A stretch of 64,000 bases of DNA from Macrosoma leucophasiata (Eukaryota; Arthropoda; Insecta; Lepidoptera; Hedylidae). The DNA lies in NCBI GenBank assembly GCA_036365455.1, contig JAWQUS010000030.1:8494001-8558000 (forward strand), written 5' to 3'. Position 1 is the stretch's first letter, and each line of letters starts with the position of its first letter. The position numbers were made by a program, and so were the translations under genes. The notes beneath the pieces were generated by a model. It saw nothing but the letters and a program-made list of their open reading frames with translations, made no database searches and had not been told where the DNA came from. Positions 1 to 11,405 of the stretch are shown here, piece after piece.

Positions 1-299
1 AGTTTTTAAGCCATGTTTCAAAAATATTAAATTACAAGGTAACAATTCTAACATACTTCCTGGTCTGTCATTAATGTGCATTTTTAATTAACCTTTAATA
101 AAAACGAAGTCTATATTGCGAAAAGAAATCAATCGAAGGTGCACCGTCATCGAGATGCAATTTAAAATGTCTGTTCGGCACCTGCTGATCCATATCTTGG
201 TCGAATTACGTAAATATTGGTCGTGTGTAATAAAAGTAAATAACAGAAGCACCTTTTATCTGCGTCAGTAAATAATAGCTAAATTAAAAGTTCTTAACT

Positions 300-375
300 G
301 GTGGATACTGGTGGTTGAATTCCAGTACCTATTAGAGTTCGAAAGCGTAGGCACCACCGCATTACCTTACAATAA
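300..375 (+). repeat. Dispersed repeat family A, 5' fragment
   Basis: Matches the head of the family seen in full at 4698-4992: a 'ggtgg..gagctccagt' start, then 'gcgtaggcaccaccgcatta'. Only the first ~75 bp are present. Confidence 0.6.
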
Positions 376-384
376 TATATCTTT

Positions 385-535
385 ATTATTTTTATTTGTC
401 TCGTCAGCAGCACGGGTTCCAATTTGAACCTCGGACATTTATCAGGCTTGCGCGGGGACATGAGGAGTCCGACAATTTTAATCTATTTTGTAATGGGTTA
501 TATTCGGCGGGACCTCTCTCGGACTGCATCAATAG
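385..535 (+). repeat. Dispersed repeat shared with 34155-34320
   Basis: Both copies carry 'caggcttgcgcggggacatg' and, about 60 bp on, 'taatgggttatattcggcgg' then 'gacctctctc'. The 34-kb copy is bounded by ATT runs, suggesting the tail of a retroposon. Family not identified. Confidence 0.55.
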
Positions 536-599
536 TTAATGCATGTGCTCTGCGGAGCCAGCCACAGGCAGGCTGACTGTAATGAAAGTTGACGTGCCA

Positions 600-865
600 A
601 ACATCTATACATAATTATATGCAGTCCGTAAGAGACGGCAGATGTGAAAAATTGAATATTAACGTTGTGCATTTTTAACCACTTATGCCACCAACACCAC
701 CACCACCAACAGCACTACCACTGTCACGACTACCACTTCCACCACCGTCACCACCACAAACCCCACCAACGTCATCAAAGCTACCACCAATTTCTCCAAA
801 TATTTACGCCACCAATGCCTCCATCGCCACTAAAAACCACCAAGGAATTATCTATATGATAATCC
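600..865 (+). repeat. Repeat with internal CCA-type microsatellite, copy 1
   Basis: 'ccgtaagag.cggcaga' and 'ttgaatattaacgttgtgca' lead into a degenerate CCA/CCACCAAC microsatellite. The same lead and microsatellite recur at 9825-10290, so this is a dispersed repeat with an embedded simple repeat. The His-rich and Pro-rich open frames are by-products of it. Confidence 0.6.
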
Positions 866-1374
866 GTACACATGAGTTCTGTCAAAATACAACTAAGAAT
901 TTGAATTTCGAGGTGTCTTCATAAAGTGTCCTCAGCTGAGTGTGAGTCAAGGAATGTTTCGAGTAACGTCTTAGAATATGGGTGTAAGAGGTTTTACAAT
1001 TTTTCTTTAAATGTTCTGAACTTAACCATTGTTCAATGCATAAAATGCCTTTCTCCAGTACTTACAGCCCATTTTGTTTACTTTGGAAATTGTTTAGTGT
1101 TCTATAAAATAAACCTTTGTAAGACTTTCATTCAATTTCACGGCATATTCTATTACACTCTCGGCTACTTTAACAATGGCCTATAAAGCATAACCGCGAT
1201 CAAAATCTCCTAACGGTTGCTGCCATAAAATGATGAAAAGAAAAAATCCCATGTTCATCCTATAACCATTCTGTGTAAAATTATTTCAACATATTCGATA
1301 CATATAAAAACGGAACGTAACACGCCTGTGTGTACCCCAAGAGGTACGTAGAGGAATATGCAATCATCCACACA

Positions 1375-1620
1375 TACAAGTTGGGGGGGGGCTGCCTACG
1401 CTTCGTCTTACGGTACGCGGTGGCCATTCAAGAGCTTTTCTGCTCCATCGGCCGTCAGTTCTTCGAGCTATGTGTGTGTGTCTATGTCGGTATCTTTGGT
1501 TCTCATGCGGATCTCCTCATTTCTGATTCGATGATTCGATCTCGCAGAGAAACCTCAAGCATAGCTCTCTGCGTTGCTCTCTGAGGGACCTTAGACCTTC
1601 ATGAACACGTCATCTTTGAC
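1375..1620 (-). pseudogene. RTE-type LINE, C-terminal fragment
   Basis: The reverse strand matches the end of RTE reverse transcriptase ORFs (RIRNEEIRMRTK, then a W/R-rich tail), as at 23925-24500 and 51370-51800. It contains an 8-bp duplication (gattcgat), is truncated and out of frame. Confidence 0.65.
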
Positions 1621-2029
1621 AAAAACTAATATCTTTATTTCAACTTTCAGATGTAGGTAACAATCTCTATAACACTTACTTCTCGACTCGAAAATCGAGA
1701 GTGGAGCTCACCGTACTACGCTTAGTTGTAGTAGTTTGCTACCACTACAAGCAGTTCACCGAGGTATTCGATATATAAATCCATCACGAAAAACTAATCT
1801 TTATAACTCAATTCCAAATGTCCTTGACACTTCTGAATTCACGTCACGTCCGATGGTTCTATGATTGAGGCTGTCTGTGGTAGAATCAATCTTTATATTT
1901 GGTATTTTACATTATTTACGTACGTGATTGACCGTCCCGTGGCCTCCATTGGCAAAATTCATTCCATAAGAACATTAGTACTTATAGATTGTACTTTTTA
2001 TGTGTTCTTATTTTATGAAACCAAGGTGA

Positions 2030-2120
2030 CAAACAAGCATAAAGTTCACATAGATGTTAAGTGATGACTGCTGCCCATATATACCTATAGACATCTACAC
2101 AAAAACCATAGGCCAATTAA
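2030..2120 (-). repeat. Repeat family A, 3' fragment
   Basis: Carries the family A 3' end in reverse: 'ttcacatagatgttaagtga' followed by the tgactgc...cctatagacatctacac segment. Confidence 0.5.
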
Positions 2121-3139
2121 TGTAAATTCTCTAGGATGCGAACAGTGAGCAGTCAATTAAAATAAAGATATAAAGCAACAAATGCCGCATTGTATAGTTT
2201 TTTAGAACTTCTAGCTCGACATAAACGTGTTATAGAATAGGAACTGTGAAAAGGAGACTTTTAATGAATTAACCCACTTATCATAAAAATTAACACACAA
2301 AATTAAAGAGAGGCAGGTTAAACTTGGCTCGGTGGTAAATTCATTGAGTACGTAAGTAAAATGATTGAGATGATTGAATATCAAAAATAGACAGATGAAT
2401 GAACCTGCGTTCGTTTAATCAGTTTATGATACACTAAGGACCAAGGCCTGTCCTAACTTGCATTTGATAGCTTTAATCCCTACTTTAGTACTGACTGTTA
2501 ATTTATTTACAGACCCAAATTCTTGAATGACATTTCATTTTACGGTGACTTTAGCGTTCAAAGATTTTCAAACGATTAAGATTAAATTTCATACGCATTC
2601 GCGGTTTGAAACCAAATTCACAAAGAAATAAATTTCATGCAAATTTAATTGTGTTTTACTGTTCGAACTTACACTGAACATGAATAATTGAGGAATAAAC
2701 TATAAACTTATAAATGCGTACGTATGTAATACGTACATACCATACCAGCTATCTAGATCTCAGATTCAGTTTTAAACACGTGGGTACCCTAAATAATTAT
2801 AAGAGTTTTAAAGAAAACATTCGTGAACAATTTTGTAAAAATATTAATAAGTTGATGTATGTAATCACGATCTAAGTTTAAAGGATATATATAGACATTT
2901 CGTTTATACTTCTACCCTTTCTTTAACACTTCAACTAGAATTAATACATAATTTATTTTTAGATTCTTCAACTGCTTGGGTTAGGTAAGACGTTGGTCTG
3001 ATAGAGCTCGCCTACGTTGTGCACACATTTGTTGTATTTGCAGGGATTCTTTCAGTTACAGATATAGGTCCGATCAAATTGTTCAAATTTGTTTATTTTT
3101 TAATATAGATATATAAACTGACCCAACCTATTTCTAACT

Positions 3140-3660
3140 AGCTGTGCCCTTCGTCCACGTGAGAAAGAATATGATTGTTCAGTATCTACCCGGACGAAGT
3201 CGTGTAAGTAAAACTAAAAACTAAAAGTAGCCTAAGTTACTCCTTATTACATCAGCTATCTGCCAGTGAAAGTCCCGTCAAAATCGGAGACACTCAAATT
3301 CTATTTATTTGTATATAGGTTTGTATGTATGTATGGTTGTATGGAGATAAAAGTAGCCTAAGTCACTCCTTATCACATCAGCTATCTGCCAGTGTAAGTC
3401 CAGTCAAAATTGGAGACACAAATTCTATGTATGTAGGTATGTATGTATGTATGTATGGAGATAAAAGTAGCCTAAGTTACTCCTTATTACATCAGCTACC
3501 TAAGTACCTACCCGTGGAAGTCCCGTCAAAGTCGGATACACTCCAATTCTACTTATTTGTATGTAGGTATGTATGTATGTATGGAGATAAAAGTAGCCTA
3601 AGTTACTCCTTATCACATCAGCTATCTGCCAGTGAAAGACCCGTCATAATCGGTTATTTG
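3140..3660 (+). repeat. Partial tandem array inside a dispersed 'cttcgtccacgtgag' repeat
   Basis: Starts with 'ctagctgtgcccttcgtcca', a repeat head also seen near 9452 and 32852. It then repeats a unit of about 120 bp containing 'aagtagcctaagttactcc' at about 3227, 3350, 3467 and 3590. Each unit ends in a short gtat microsatellite. The spacing (123, 117, 123) suggests unequal crossing-over at the gtat runs. The 112-codon frame here is repeat-encoded. Confidence 0.7.
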
Positions 3661-3728
3661 TGAAAATGTTAGCTTTCTAGCTTTCTAGCTAACATTTTCA
3701 CAAATTATGAGACATCCGTCTGGCTGGT

Positions 3729-3759
<31 letters not shown>

Positions 3760-4235
3760 AGACAGACAGCGAAGGATTAGTTATCCGAAGGGTCCGTTTT
3801 TACATTTTAGGTACGGAACCTCCTAAAAGATAGAACTAAGATACAGAATAGCTTAAAAATATTCGATATGATTCTTTAAATTGACACAACTTTTTTATTT
3901 CTGAACCGATTCACATGAAACAAACAAATCGAATAAGCCGTTTCTGATATTAGCGTGCACAAACATACAGACAAACATACATTTTTTTTTCGGGATAAAA
4001 AGTACCCAGTGTTGCGCGCCAAAGGTTAAAGTATAATCATACCAAGTTTCATCGTAGTCCGACCGGTAGTTTTTCTGTGATGCTTGAACAAACAGACAGA
4101 CATACAGACAGACAAAAAATTTTCTAATCACATATTTGGGTTCGGTAAAGATCTAGTAACATCCCCTGGTATTTATTTTTTCAATATTTTTAATGTACAG
4201 AATTTACACTTCTACAGTTTTATTATAAGTAGGTA
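3657..4235. repeat. Composite repeat, copy 1 (partner at 10745-11405)
   Basis: Consists of a perfect 18-bp hairpin (3657-3674 with 3688-3705), a cagacaga/cggacgga run, the 'agggtccgtttttac' block, then a ~400-bp segment with 'acccagtgttgcgcgccaaa' and 'aacatcccctggtatttatt'. The same blocks occur in the same order at 10745-11405. Confidence 0.65.
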
Positions 4236-4697
4236 TAAATAGTCGTGAAGTAGTTGACATGAAAGAAGGAAAATTTACAAAATTCGAATATTATCTACAA
4301 TTGCTCCCAGTGTGTCCAAAGGCTGACTAAACAACTTTTCTTTAATTAAACCATAAATATGTCGTAAAATAAGTGCTGCTAGGTTTCCTATCATACCAGA
4401 GCACCGCAATAAAATAGACCAGAGCTATCTCACAATTGCATTTTACTGTGTTAACGTTCTAACTCGATGAGATTATTGGTTTAATTACTCAAAATTACTG
4501 CTATTATTCAAATAGCTGGCCGCCAGCGTAACTCAAGCGGGTTAAGATTTATTTCTGTTTATTAATAATTAAAATTTATTTGTCATTTCCATTTACTATA
4601 ATAACGGGTTGTTAGAAGAAAAAAGAATTGTTCATAATGAACGAAGGTTTTCAATACGTAATTACAATGATTGAGTACCTACGCTCTTTAACTGATA

Positions 4698-4992
4698 AGT
4701 ACTGGTGGGTGGTAGAGCTCCAGTGACGGAGCTCGCGGGCGTAGGCACCACTGCATTACCTAATATACCTACTTGCCGCTAAATGGTAGTGTTCAGCACT
4801 ATCGTGTTCCGGTCAGGTGGTAATGTACGGCCCTGTAATTTCCGGCACAGAAGCATAACACCTTAGGCCTCAGAAGTGGTAACGCATCTGCATTTTGACC
4901 TCAGGTCTTTGTGTGGGTGTCTGCAGGCTGCAGTCATCACTTAACATCAATGTGAACTGCATGCTTGTTTGCTACTTTCATGACATAAAAAA
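4698..4992 (+). repeat. Repeat family A, near full-length copy
   Basis: The most abundant repeat in this window, ~290 bp. It begins 'actggtgggtggtagagctc', passes 'gcgtaggcaccac', 'ggtaatgtacggccctgtaa' and 'acgcatctgcattttgacct', and ends 'catgcttgtttgc' plus an A-rich tail. Other full copies are at 27410-27645, 45130-45400, 50885-51160 and 54845-55135. The A-rich tail suggests retroposition; class not determined. Confidence 0.75.
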
Positions 4993-5179
4993 ATACATTA
5001 TTTTACGTGGCATTACAATTGAACATTAATTGTATCAACTAGTGATCGCCCAATGTTTGAAATTCGACAGAAATACATAAAATGTACCTAAGTCCGAAGA
5101 GATAGAACGAACCTATGATAATAAATAATAATATAGGTATAATCTATACTTTTTTGTGAAACAATATTACCTTTAAAAT

Positions 5180-5815
5180 TGTCCTTCCGCCTACTTTTAG
5201 AAGTCAAGCAGTGTCATCGTCAACACAAGGCGACGAGCTGTTTGAAAACCGAGAACTGTATTAATTGATGGTTTATTTTATTTGTGTGATGGGTGACCGC
5301 TAGTGGAAAATTAAATGCACGTTTCCGTGCTTCGGAGGGCACGTTAAGCCGTCGGTCCCAGTTGCTATCGATAGATAGCAGGCGTTAAACCTTGTCGGAG
5401 GCCTTCCGAAAACATCCGACAGCGGGTTGGCCACTAACCTCAACACCTCCACCAATCCGCATTGGAGCAGCGTGGTGGAGTAAGCTCCAGGCCTCCTCCC
5501 AAAAAGGGAAGAGACTCGTGCCCAGCAGTGGGACGTATAATGGGTTGCCATTATTATATCTATAAGAAGTATTCTATTTTCAATTATTAAAAAGCAAGCT
5601 GACGGGTTTGTCACGACTCCTTTTGTTCTATATTTCATGCTGTGTAAAATGGTCGATATACTAACAGTAATAAAAGAGATATTCATAATATAACAGTGTT
5701 TGCTCCAAATATCTAGTTTATTTTCATGCCCAGCTATTAAATTTTTCAATATTAATTTCGTCTAGACTGTCATCCAGAACATCTTCAGAGTAGTGTAGGA
5801 TCAGTCCAACTCAAA
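5180..5815 (-). pseudogene. RTE-type LINE fragment split by an insertion
   Basis: 5180-5266 and 5750-5815 together match contiguous sequence at about 52350-52490, inside an RTE reverse-transcriptase remnant. Between them lies an insert (5267-5749) bounded on both sides by the 8-bp repeat tattaatt. The RTE piece is a short dead fragment. Confidence 0.6.
5290..5565 (+). repeat. Retroposon tail repeat family B, copy 1
   Basis: Shares long identity with 46965-47293: 'cgtttccgtgcttcggaggg', 'aaccttgtcggaggccttc', 'gcattggagcagcgtggtgg', and an end of 'cccagcagtgggacgtataa' followed by ccattattat. The ATT-rich end resembles LINE 3' tails. It lies inside the insert that splits the RTE fragment. Confidence 0.65.
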
Positions 5816-6488
5816 AATAACAACAGAAACACGACACAATCGAACTTGGCCGTCTTTTTTAAATTTGTGCGCTTCACGGGACCGCACAACGTATAAGCTT
5901 TACAAAACACCCCCAAAGATTCCCCGTACCCATTAATGAAGGAACCATAATGGGAACCCCTTTCCGCAGCTCGTAAATATCGCGCGTATGCCGATTACGA
6001 TATTTTCTCTCAGACAAGCTTTAACGATACTTTAAACGGTGCGCCGGCCAATTTTCGCGCCTCCATTTCTTATTTGCGCTGCTCCTCGAATTCAATTTAA
6101 CACCCATCGAATTTTATGTGTTTTTTCTGAAAAAAAAAAGTGAATTATGTTAATAACAATCGCACCATAGGCGGTTCGCTCGTAATTTTTAAAAGATTAC
6201 ACAAACAATGATTGGTTTGCTACGATCGGTTAATTGATGTTGTAAATTTTGAGTAACTCGGGCGCATTCCGCAAGGTAGCGCATGAATATTAGTTACGTG
6301 TGAACGATGTTAAATTTACATATTAAGTGACATTACGAGTATCTTTGTGAATATGTAGATCCCTAAAGTATATTATAATTTTGCAGAACTGTATGTTTGA
6401 TTTAGCATTCTATACCTATACTTATGTCACAAAATTCAACATAATTAATTAATATTAGGAAGCCGTCCGGAGTATCCTGCTGGTCCTA

Positions 6489-6579
6489 AGGGCTCCCACA
6501 CATAACTGCGAATTCGCATAGCATCGCAAATATCTGCGAGCTCGTATCGCATCGCATCGCAGTTTTGTGTGGCCGCCCT
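6489..6579. mobile_element. Tiny MITE, 91 bp
   Basis: Ends form imperfect terminal inverted repeats: agggctcccacacataactg on the left against the complement of tcgcagttttgtgtggccgccct on the right. The inside is tcgcat repeats. No transposase; non-autonomous DNA element. Confidence 0.5.
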
Positions 6580-7449
6580 AATGCGGAGTCTCTGAAACGA
6601 CATAAATATAATTAATAATCTTCTAAACGATAGACCTGTGTGGTCACAGTATTATTGTAACGTTTGGTTGACGCTTTACGTGATTACGGGAATAAGTTAT
6701 TTGCATTTGCATTGCTATTGAACCTATTAACCTAGAGGAGTACCTATTAAAATTATAATTAAAGCTGTTTGTACAAATGGGTTCCTAGGTATATATTATA
6801 ATAACTCTCCCAATAGAAAAGTGTAGGCTCCAGTATTGACGTACGGTGCTCGTCTGTTTGTTACTCTATCCACATAAGATATTGACTGGTTAGCGGTTCT
6901 CGTCAGACAAACAAAATGGTTTTTTATCATTTATTTAAGGATAAGCAATCACATATACATCAGGTAAACGTGACTGCGAGCAATTAAAACTTGATTGATT
7001 ATAACCAAATATTTTAACGATTTTTCAAGATTTCATCAAAGCAGAACAGTTTACTGGAAACGTACTTAAGATTTTCTTGATTAAACCCTTTCCAAGTCAC
7101 GCAACGGTCGGTTGGTGTCGATTCAATAAATGAGATAGTTTGGAAATGTTTTTATAGCACGCCGAATGCTTTCAATTAGTTTCTGACACGAAAAAGCGAA
7201 AGATGCGCCATATTTTGCTTTTATTTGCGATTATTACAGATTCTAATCTTAATAACAGATTCAATTTTCAATTAAAAATAAATTTAATACAAATCGAAAT
7301 GTAATGACTATGTAAAATGGTAACTTTTCACAGTTAGTGGCTATATGTTTAATTAAATTCTTTCAATTTCTTTTATTTCATTTTTTTTTTCTTTTATTTT
7401 TCTTATATTAATAGGTATATCTACGATACATTCTCACTTTACTTTTTTT

Positions 7450-7640
7450 GACTACCTCGTTGGTCCATTGGTCGCAATCGCGATGCTTAAGCTTGAGGTC
7501 CCAGGATCGATCCTCAGGTCGGGAAAAGCTATTATTAAGTTTTTGGTCTTTCAGGAAATTCCCAGTAGTAAAACGGAGTCTGCTGTCGGTGCCTTGGAGA
7601 ACACATAAAGCCGTGACCCTAAGATAAACTATTTTTCATA
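7450..7640 (+). repeat. tRNA-derived SINE, type 2
   Basis: The head resembles a tRNA gene: an A-box-like 'ggtccattggtcg' followed ~35 bp later by a B-box-like 'ggatcgatcct'. It continues into a body with 'ggtctttcaggaaattccca'. A reverse copy of the type is at 23215-23510. Confidence 0.55.
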
Positions 7641-8593
7641 AAATCGCTTACTGTATAATACAGAAAATTACTTTTCCTGTTCTCCTTGTGTTTAAAATAT
7701 TTAATAATTTTAATCCACGTTACTGGACTAGTTGTTCATAAAATAAAACGCCTATAAACTTTGTACACGCAACGCCATATTGAACTAAGAATAAATTTGC
7801 TTGATCTGAAAGTGAAATACTTTTAACTAGATTATTTTTCATTATTTTTAAAAAATAGGTATCTAGAGAAGTAAGTTTTTACGATTCCGCATTAGTAACG
7901 TAACGTAGCTTCACACCTATATTCCTCCAAGAGCTAGGCAAAAATAAATGTATATAATGTTTCTTGAAAAAAAAATAGCATCTATTATTTCTATACCCAC
8001 GATAGCGCCGTGGCGACCGGGTACATCACTAAATTTCTTGGAAACAGCACAAAACATGTCATGAAATTGACGTCAACACATCACCATAACATAAATATTA
8101 AATTTATAATAATTTTAATTTTTAATTTATTAAGATTCTTTTATGTCAATAGGATGAGAGATTAGAGACACCTCATGGATAATGTTCACCATCGCCTGTA
8201 AACTTACCTATGCAAAATTTTGATACGTCGCGCCGATTTATTGAAAAATCCCGACAAAACCAAATAAAAAAACACCGTCAAAGTAGTGAATAGAAACATT
8301 TCCCAAAAGGCCTACTCTAGGAAATACTTTTTTGTACCTCGTGTAAGAGGTTTGCCCCACTTATAAAACTCAAATATCTCCAGTAAAATTATTTATAAAG
8401 TTAAACATATTTCAACCGAACCACTATTTTAGCGTAAAAGACTGTGATGCAACTCCTGACACCTAAACGGGCAACCCAGCCATACCTACAAAACATTAAA
8501 ATCGCCTTAAGTAGGTAGGTATATCAATATGAAATCATCAGAAAGCCTGACTAAACTTTGAAGTAAGTAACGTAAGCAGGCGTAAAGAAGAGA

Positions 8594-8772
8594 TAAATTA
8601 AAATAACGGAGGCGCAGGATCGTGAGGGCAGGCAGGCGACAGCCGTCAGGCGGCGACGAGACGTGCGCGGGAGTATCTCACGCGATCGCGCGTCCTGCCG
8701 ATCTCATCGCGGGTCACTGTGTCGGACAATTTGACATTCCTGTTATGAATATGGTGTCTAATAAAACTAAAA
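8594..8772. repeat. GC-rich local duplication, copy 1
   Basis: Nearly identical to 9077-9243: 'aataacgg.ggcgcaggatc', 'gagtatctcacgcgatcgcg', 'cctgccgatctcatcgcggg' and 'tcactgtgtcgga'. Much higher GC than its surroundings. Function unknown. Confidence 0.7.
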
Positions 8773-9076
8773 GCTACGATACATTGTGCCTATAATAATA
8801 GACTTTTGCTTATAATAGGTAATTGACATTGCAGAATTTTAGATAAGTACATTAAAGTTTATTTACTCAGTACATAAGCTGTCTTAATTTTCCGTTTTAT
8901 TATAGAGCTTATATAAAAAATAGTATGTAAAAAAACATGATGCACGTCCAAGCCTAATAAAATATTCTACTTTAGAGAATATTGAGCTGAGAAATTCCAA
9001 ATGTAGAGTTACCTAAATAGCCAAAAAAATCTGAAATATCTAGTTTTTATTATAAATATATGGAAATGTTAGACTA

Positions 9077-9243
9077 GATAAATTAAAATAACGGCGGCGC
9101 AGGATCGTGAGGGCAGGCAGGCGAGAGGCAGCGGCGAGACGTGCGCAGGAGTATCTCACGCGATCGCGCGTCCTGCCGATCTCATCGCGGGTCACTGTGT
9201 CGGATTTGGCATTCCTTTTATGAACGTGTCGTCTAATAAAACT
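9077..9243. repeat. GC-rich local duplication, copy 2
   Basis: Second copy of the 8594-8772 segment, same orientation, ~480 bp away, shorter by a small internal deletion near 9125. It ends at the same 'gtctaataaaact'. The 112-codon reverse frame spanning it is not supported as a gene. Confidence 0.7.
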
Positions 9244-9451
9244 GAAAGTGTGCCTACGTACATATAAATATTTAAAAATGCACTTCAAAGTCCTGAAAAA
9301 AACATATAATACATATAGTACACAAAAAAGCTGCTTATTAATATATTTATTATGCTTATTTACATATGTTTCCTCCAATCTGTTGTTATTCTCCTATGTG
9401 ACCTATTATTCTATTCAAGTGATCGATCATACCTACGTTCTTATAATTAAC

Positions 9452-9700
9452 TAGCTGTGCCCGCAACTTTGTTTGCATGGAATAGTGGCTTTGGGACATT
9501 AGGCAGCTCTTTTGGATATACATTTTGTTTAATTTTGGATCATAAACACTTTTGGGTAGCTAAAAAAATCTATTTTGCAGTAATGCTTCTCTGTACACGA
9601 TATTAGACGTATGACCATCGGGGATAAAAGCACACAGGCTGCTAGGATTGCGAAAAATTGCTAATTATGTGTTTAAACGCGCATCCATCCTATGCTGAAC
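9452..9700 (+). repeat. Dispersed 'ctagctgtgcccgc' repeat, degenerate
   Basis: Starts with 'ctagctgtgcccgcaacttt', the head of a repeat family also seen at 3140, 32852 and 49380. The body is strongly diverged. Confidence 0.45.
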
Positions 9701-9824
9701 CGTATTTTCGAAAATGCCATTTTAAACTTCTATGCATAATATTTTTTTATAGAAAATTATTATAAACTTTTGTAAATTTTCAGTCAATTTTTAAACATAA
9801 AAGATAGATCTATGCATAATATAA

Positions 9825-10450
9825 GCACTCCGTAAGAGCCGGCAGAAGAGAAAAATTGAATATTAACGTTGTGCATTTTTACCCACTAATACCACCACCA
9901 CCACCGCCACCACTACAATCGCCACCAACGCCATCAACGCCATCACCATCATCAAACACCTACGCCACCAATGCCACCACTGATACAAACGCCACCAAAA
10001 CCACCACCACAACCACAACCAATGCCTCCAACGCCCCCAAAACTACCAACAACACTACCGACATCACGAACGCCACCAATGCCTCCACCGCCAGTAAAAC
10101 CACCGCCAGCACCACTAACGCCACCAACACCACCAACAGAGTCACCAACAACACCTATGCCACCATCGACACCTACGCCACCACCACCACCACCACCACC
10201 ACCACCACCACCACCACCACTATAAACACCACCAATGCCACCAACACCACTAACGCCACCACCACCACCACATACCACATAGCACCATAATCACCGAAAG
10301 ACGTCCATTCGTCTCCGCTGGACAAAGCCTTTCCCGAAGATGCTCCTTAAAGTGTTGTGCGTCATAAGGAAAGAATACGCCACAATTGCCACGCTTGGCA
10401 TGCTGAATGGTGATCATAGCGGAGATTGTTTTATGCCGGGACGCTGCTAT
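9825..10450 (+). repeat. Repeat with CCA/GCCACCAAC microsatellite, copy 2
   Basis: The lead 'attgaatattaacgttgtgc' is shared with 600-865. About 400 bp of degenerate (CCA)n/(GCCACCAAC)n follow, giving a Thr/Asn/Ala frame, a Pro-rich frame and a Gly/Val reverse frame, none of which is a credible protein. A tail from 10300 ('aaagacgtccattcgtctcc ... gctggacaaagcc') is related in reverse to 13735-13960. Confidence 0.65.
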
Positions 10451-10479
10451 GAGGTATGCTTAATGTTACTAACAGAGAA

Positions 10480-10882
10480 AAACCGGCCAAGTGCTAGTCA
10501 AACTCGTGCACGATGGGTTCCGTACAAAAAATGCCATAAAAATTTCGTTTGTTAGAAGGTAATATACAACATAAGACCTAAAAATTCTGTGAAAATTTTA
10601 AGTGTATACTTGATACCGTTATTGATATCGAGCAAAAAATATACGAAAATAAACACGTTTATTGTATGCCCCCTTGGACCCCTTAATATTTTCATGTTCT
10701 TATTTTTAGTATTCAATTTTGTCGCTATAGCGGTAACAGAAATACATAATTTGTGAAAATTTTAGCTTTCTAGCTATCACTGTTTATGAGATACAGCCTG
10801 GGGACAGACAGACGGATGGACGGACAGACAGGCAAACATGAGTAATAGGGTCCGTTTTTACCTTTTAGATACGGAACCCTAA
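10480..10882 (+). repeat. Dispersed 'aaccggccaagtgc' repeat
   Basis: Runs from 'aaaccggccaagtgctagtc' to a cagacaga/cggacgga run and the end 'agatacggaaccctaaaaaa'. The same end is found at 3770-3835, 19990-20052 and 21240-21285. About 400 bp, non-coding. Confidence 0.6.
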
Positions 10883-11405
10883 AAAAGATAAATTCAGAAT
10901 ATTTCTTTCCATTTTTCTTTAAAATAAAATATATTTCACAAGCATGTGTTAATGCGAAATAATATAAAAACAATAGATTCAGAATAGTTTTAAAATATTC
11001 GATATGATTCTTTAAATTGTCGTAACTTTTTTATTTCTGAACTGATTGACATGAAACAAACGGTAAATGTTAAGTGAAACTTACCACAATATATTAGTAA
11101 AAACTAAAAATCGGATAAGCCATTTCTGATTTTAGCGTCACAAACACACAGACAAACATAATTTTTTTCCGGGATGAAAAGTACCCAGTGTTGTGCGCCA
11201 AAGGTTAAAGTATAAATGTACCAAGTTTCATAGTAATCGGACTGGTAGATTTTGTGTGATGCTTGAACAAACAGACAGACAGACAGACAGACAAAAACAT
11301 TTCTAATCCCATATTTGTGTTCGGTATCGATCTAGTAACATCCCCTGGTATTTATTTTTTCAATATTTTCAATGTACAGAATTTGAACTTCTACAGTTTT
11401 ATTAT
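10745..11405. repeat. Composite repeat, copy 2 (partner at 3657-4235)
   Basis: Same order of blocks as 3657-4235: gctttctagct, cagacagacgga run, 'agggtccgtttttac', 'ttttttatttctgaac', 'acccagtgttg', 'aacatcccctggtatttatt'. It has an extra ~100 bp around 10885-10980. Confidence 0.65.

Noticed and set aside
3325..3663. 112-codon ORF with repeated MYGDKSSLS motifs
   Set aside because: It is the translation of a ~120-bp tandem non-coding repeat with gtat runs; no start context or homology.
5300..5749. 149-codon reverse ORF
   Set aside because: Covers repeat family B plus an inserted segment; a similar reverse ORF appears at 46991-47299 in the other copy of the repeat.
9856..10290. 144-codon Thr/Asn/Ala ORF and overlapping Pro-rich and Gly-rich frames
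   Set aside because: They translate a degenerate CCA microsatellite in several frames on both strands; the same repeat occurs at 665-850. No domain or splice context.
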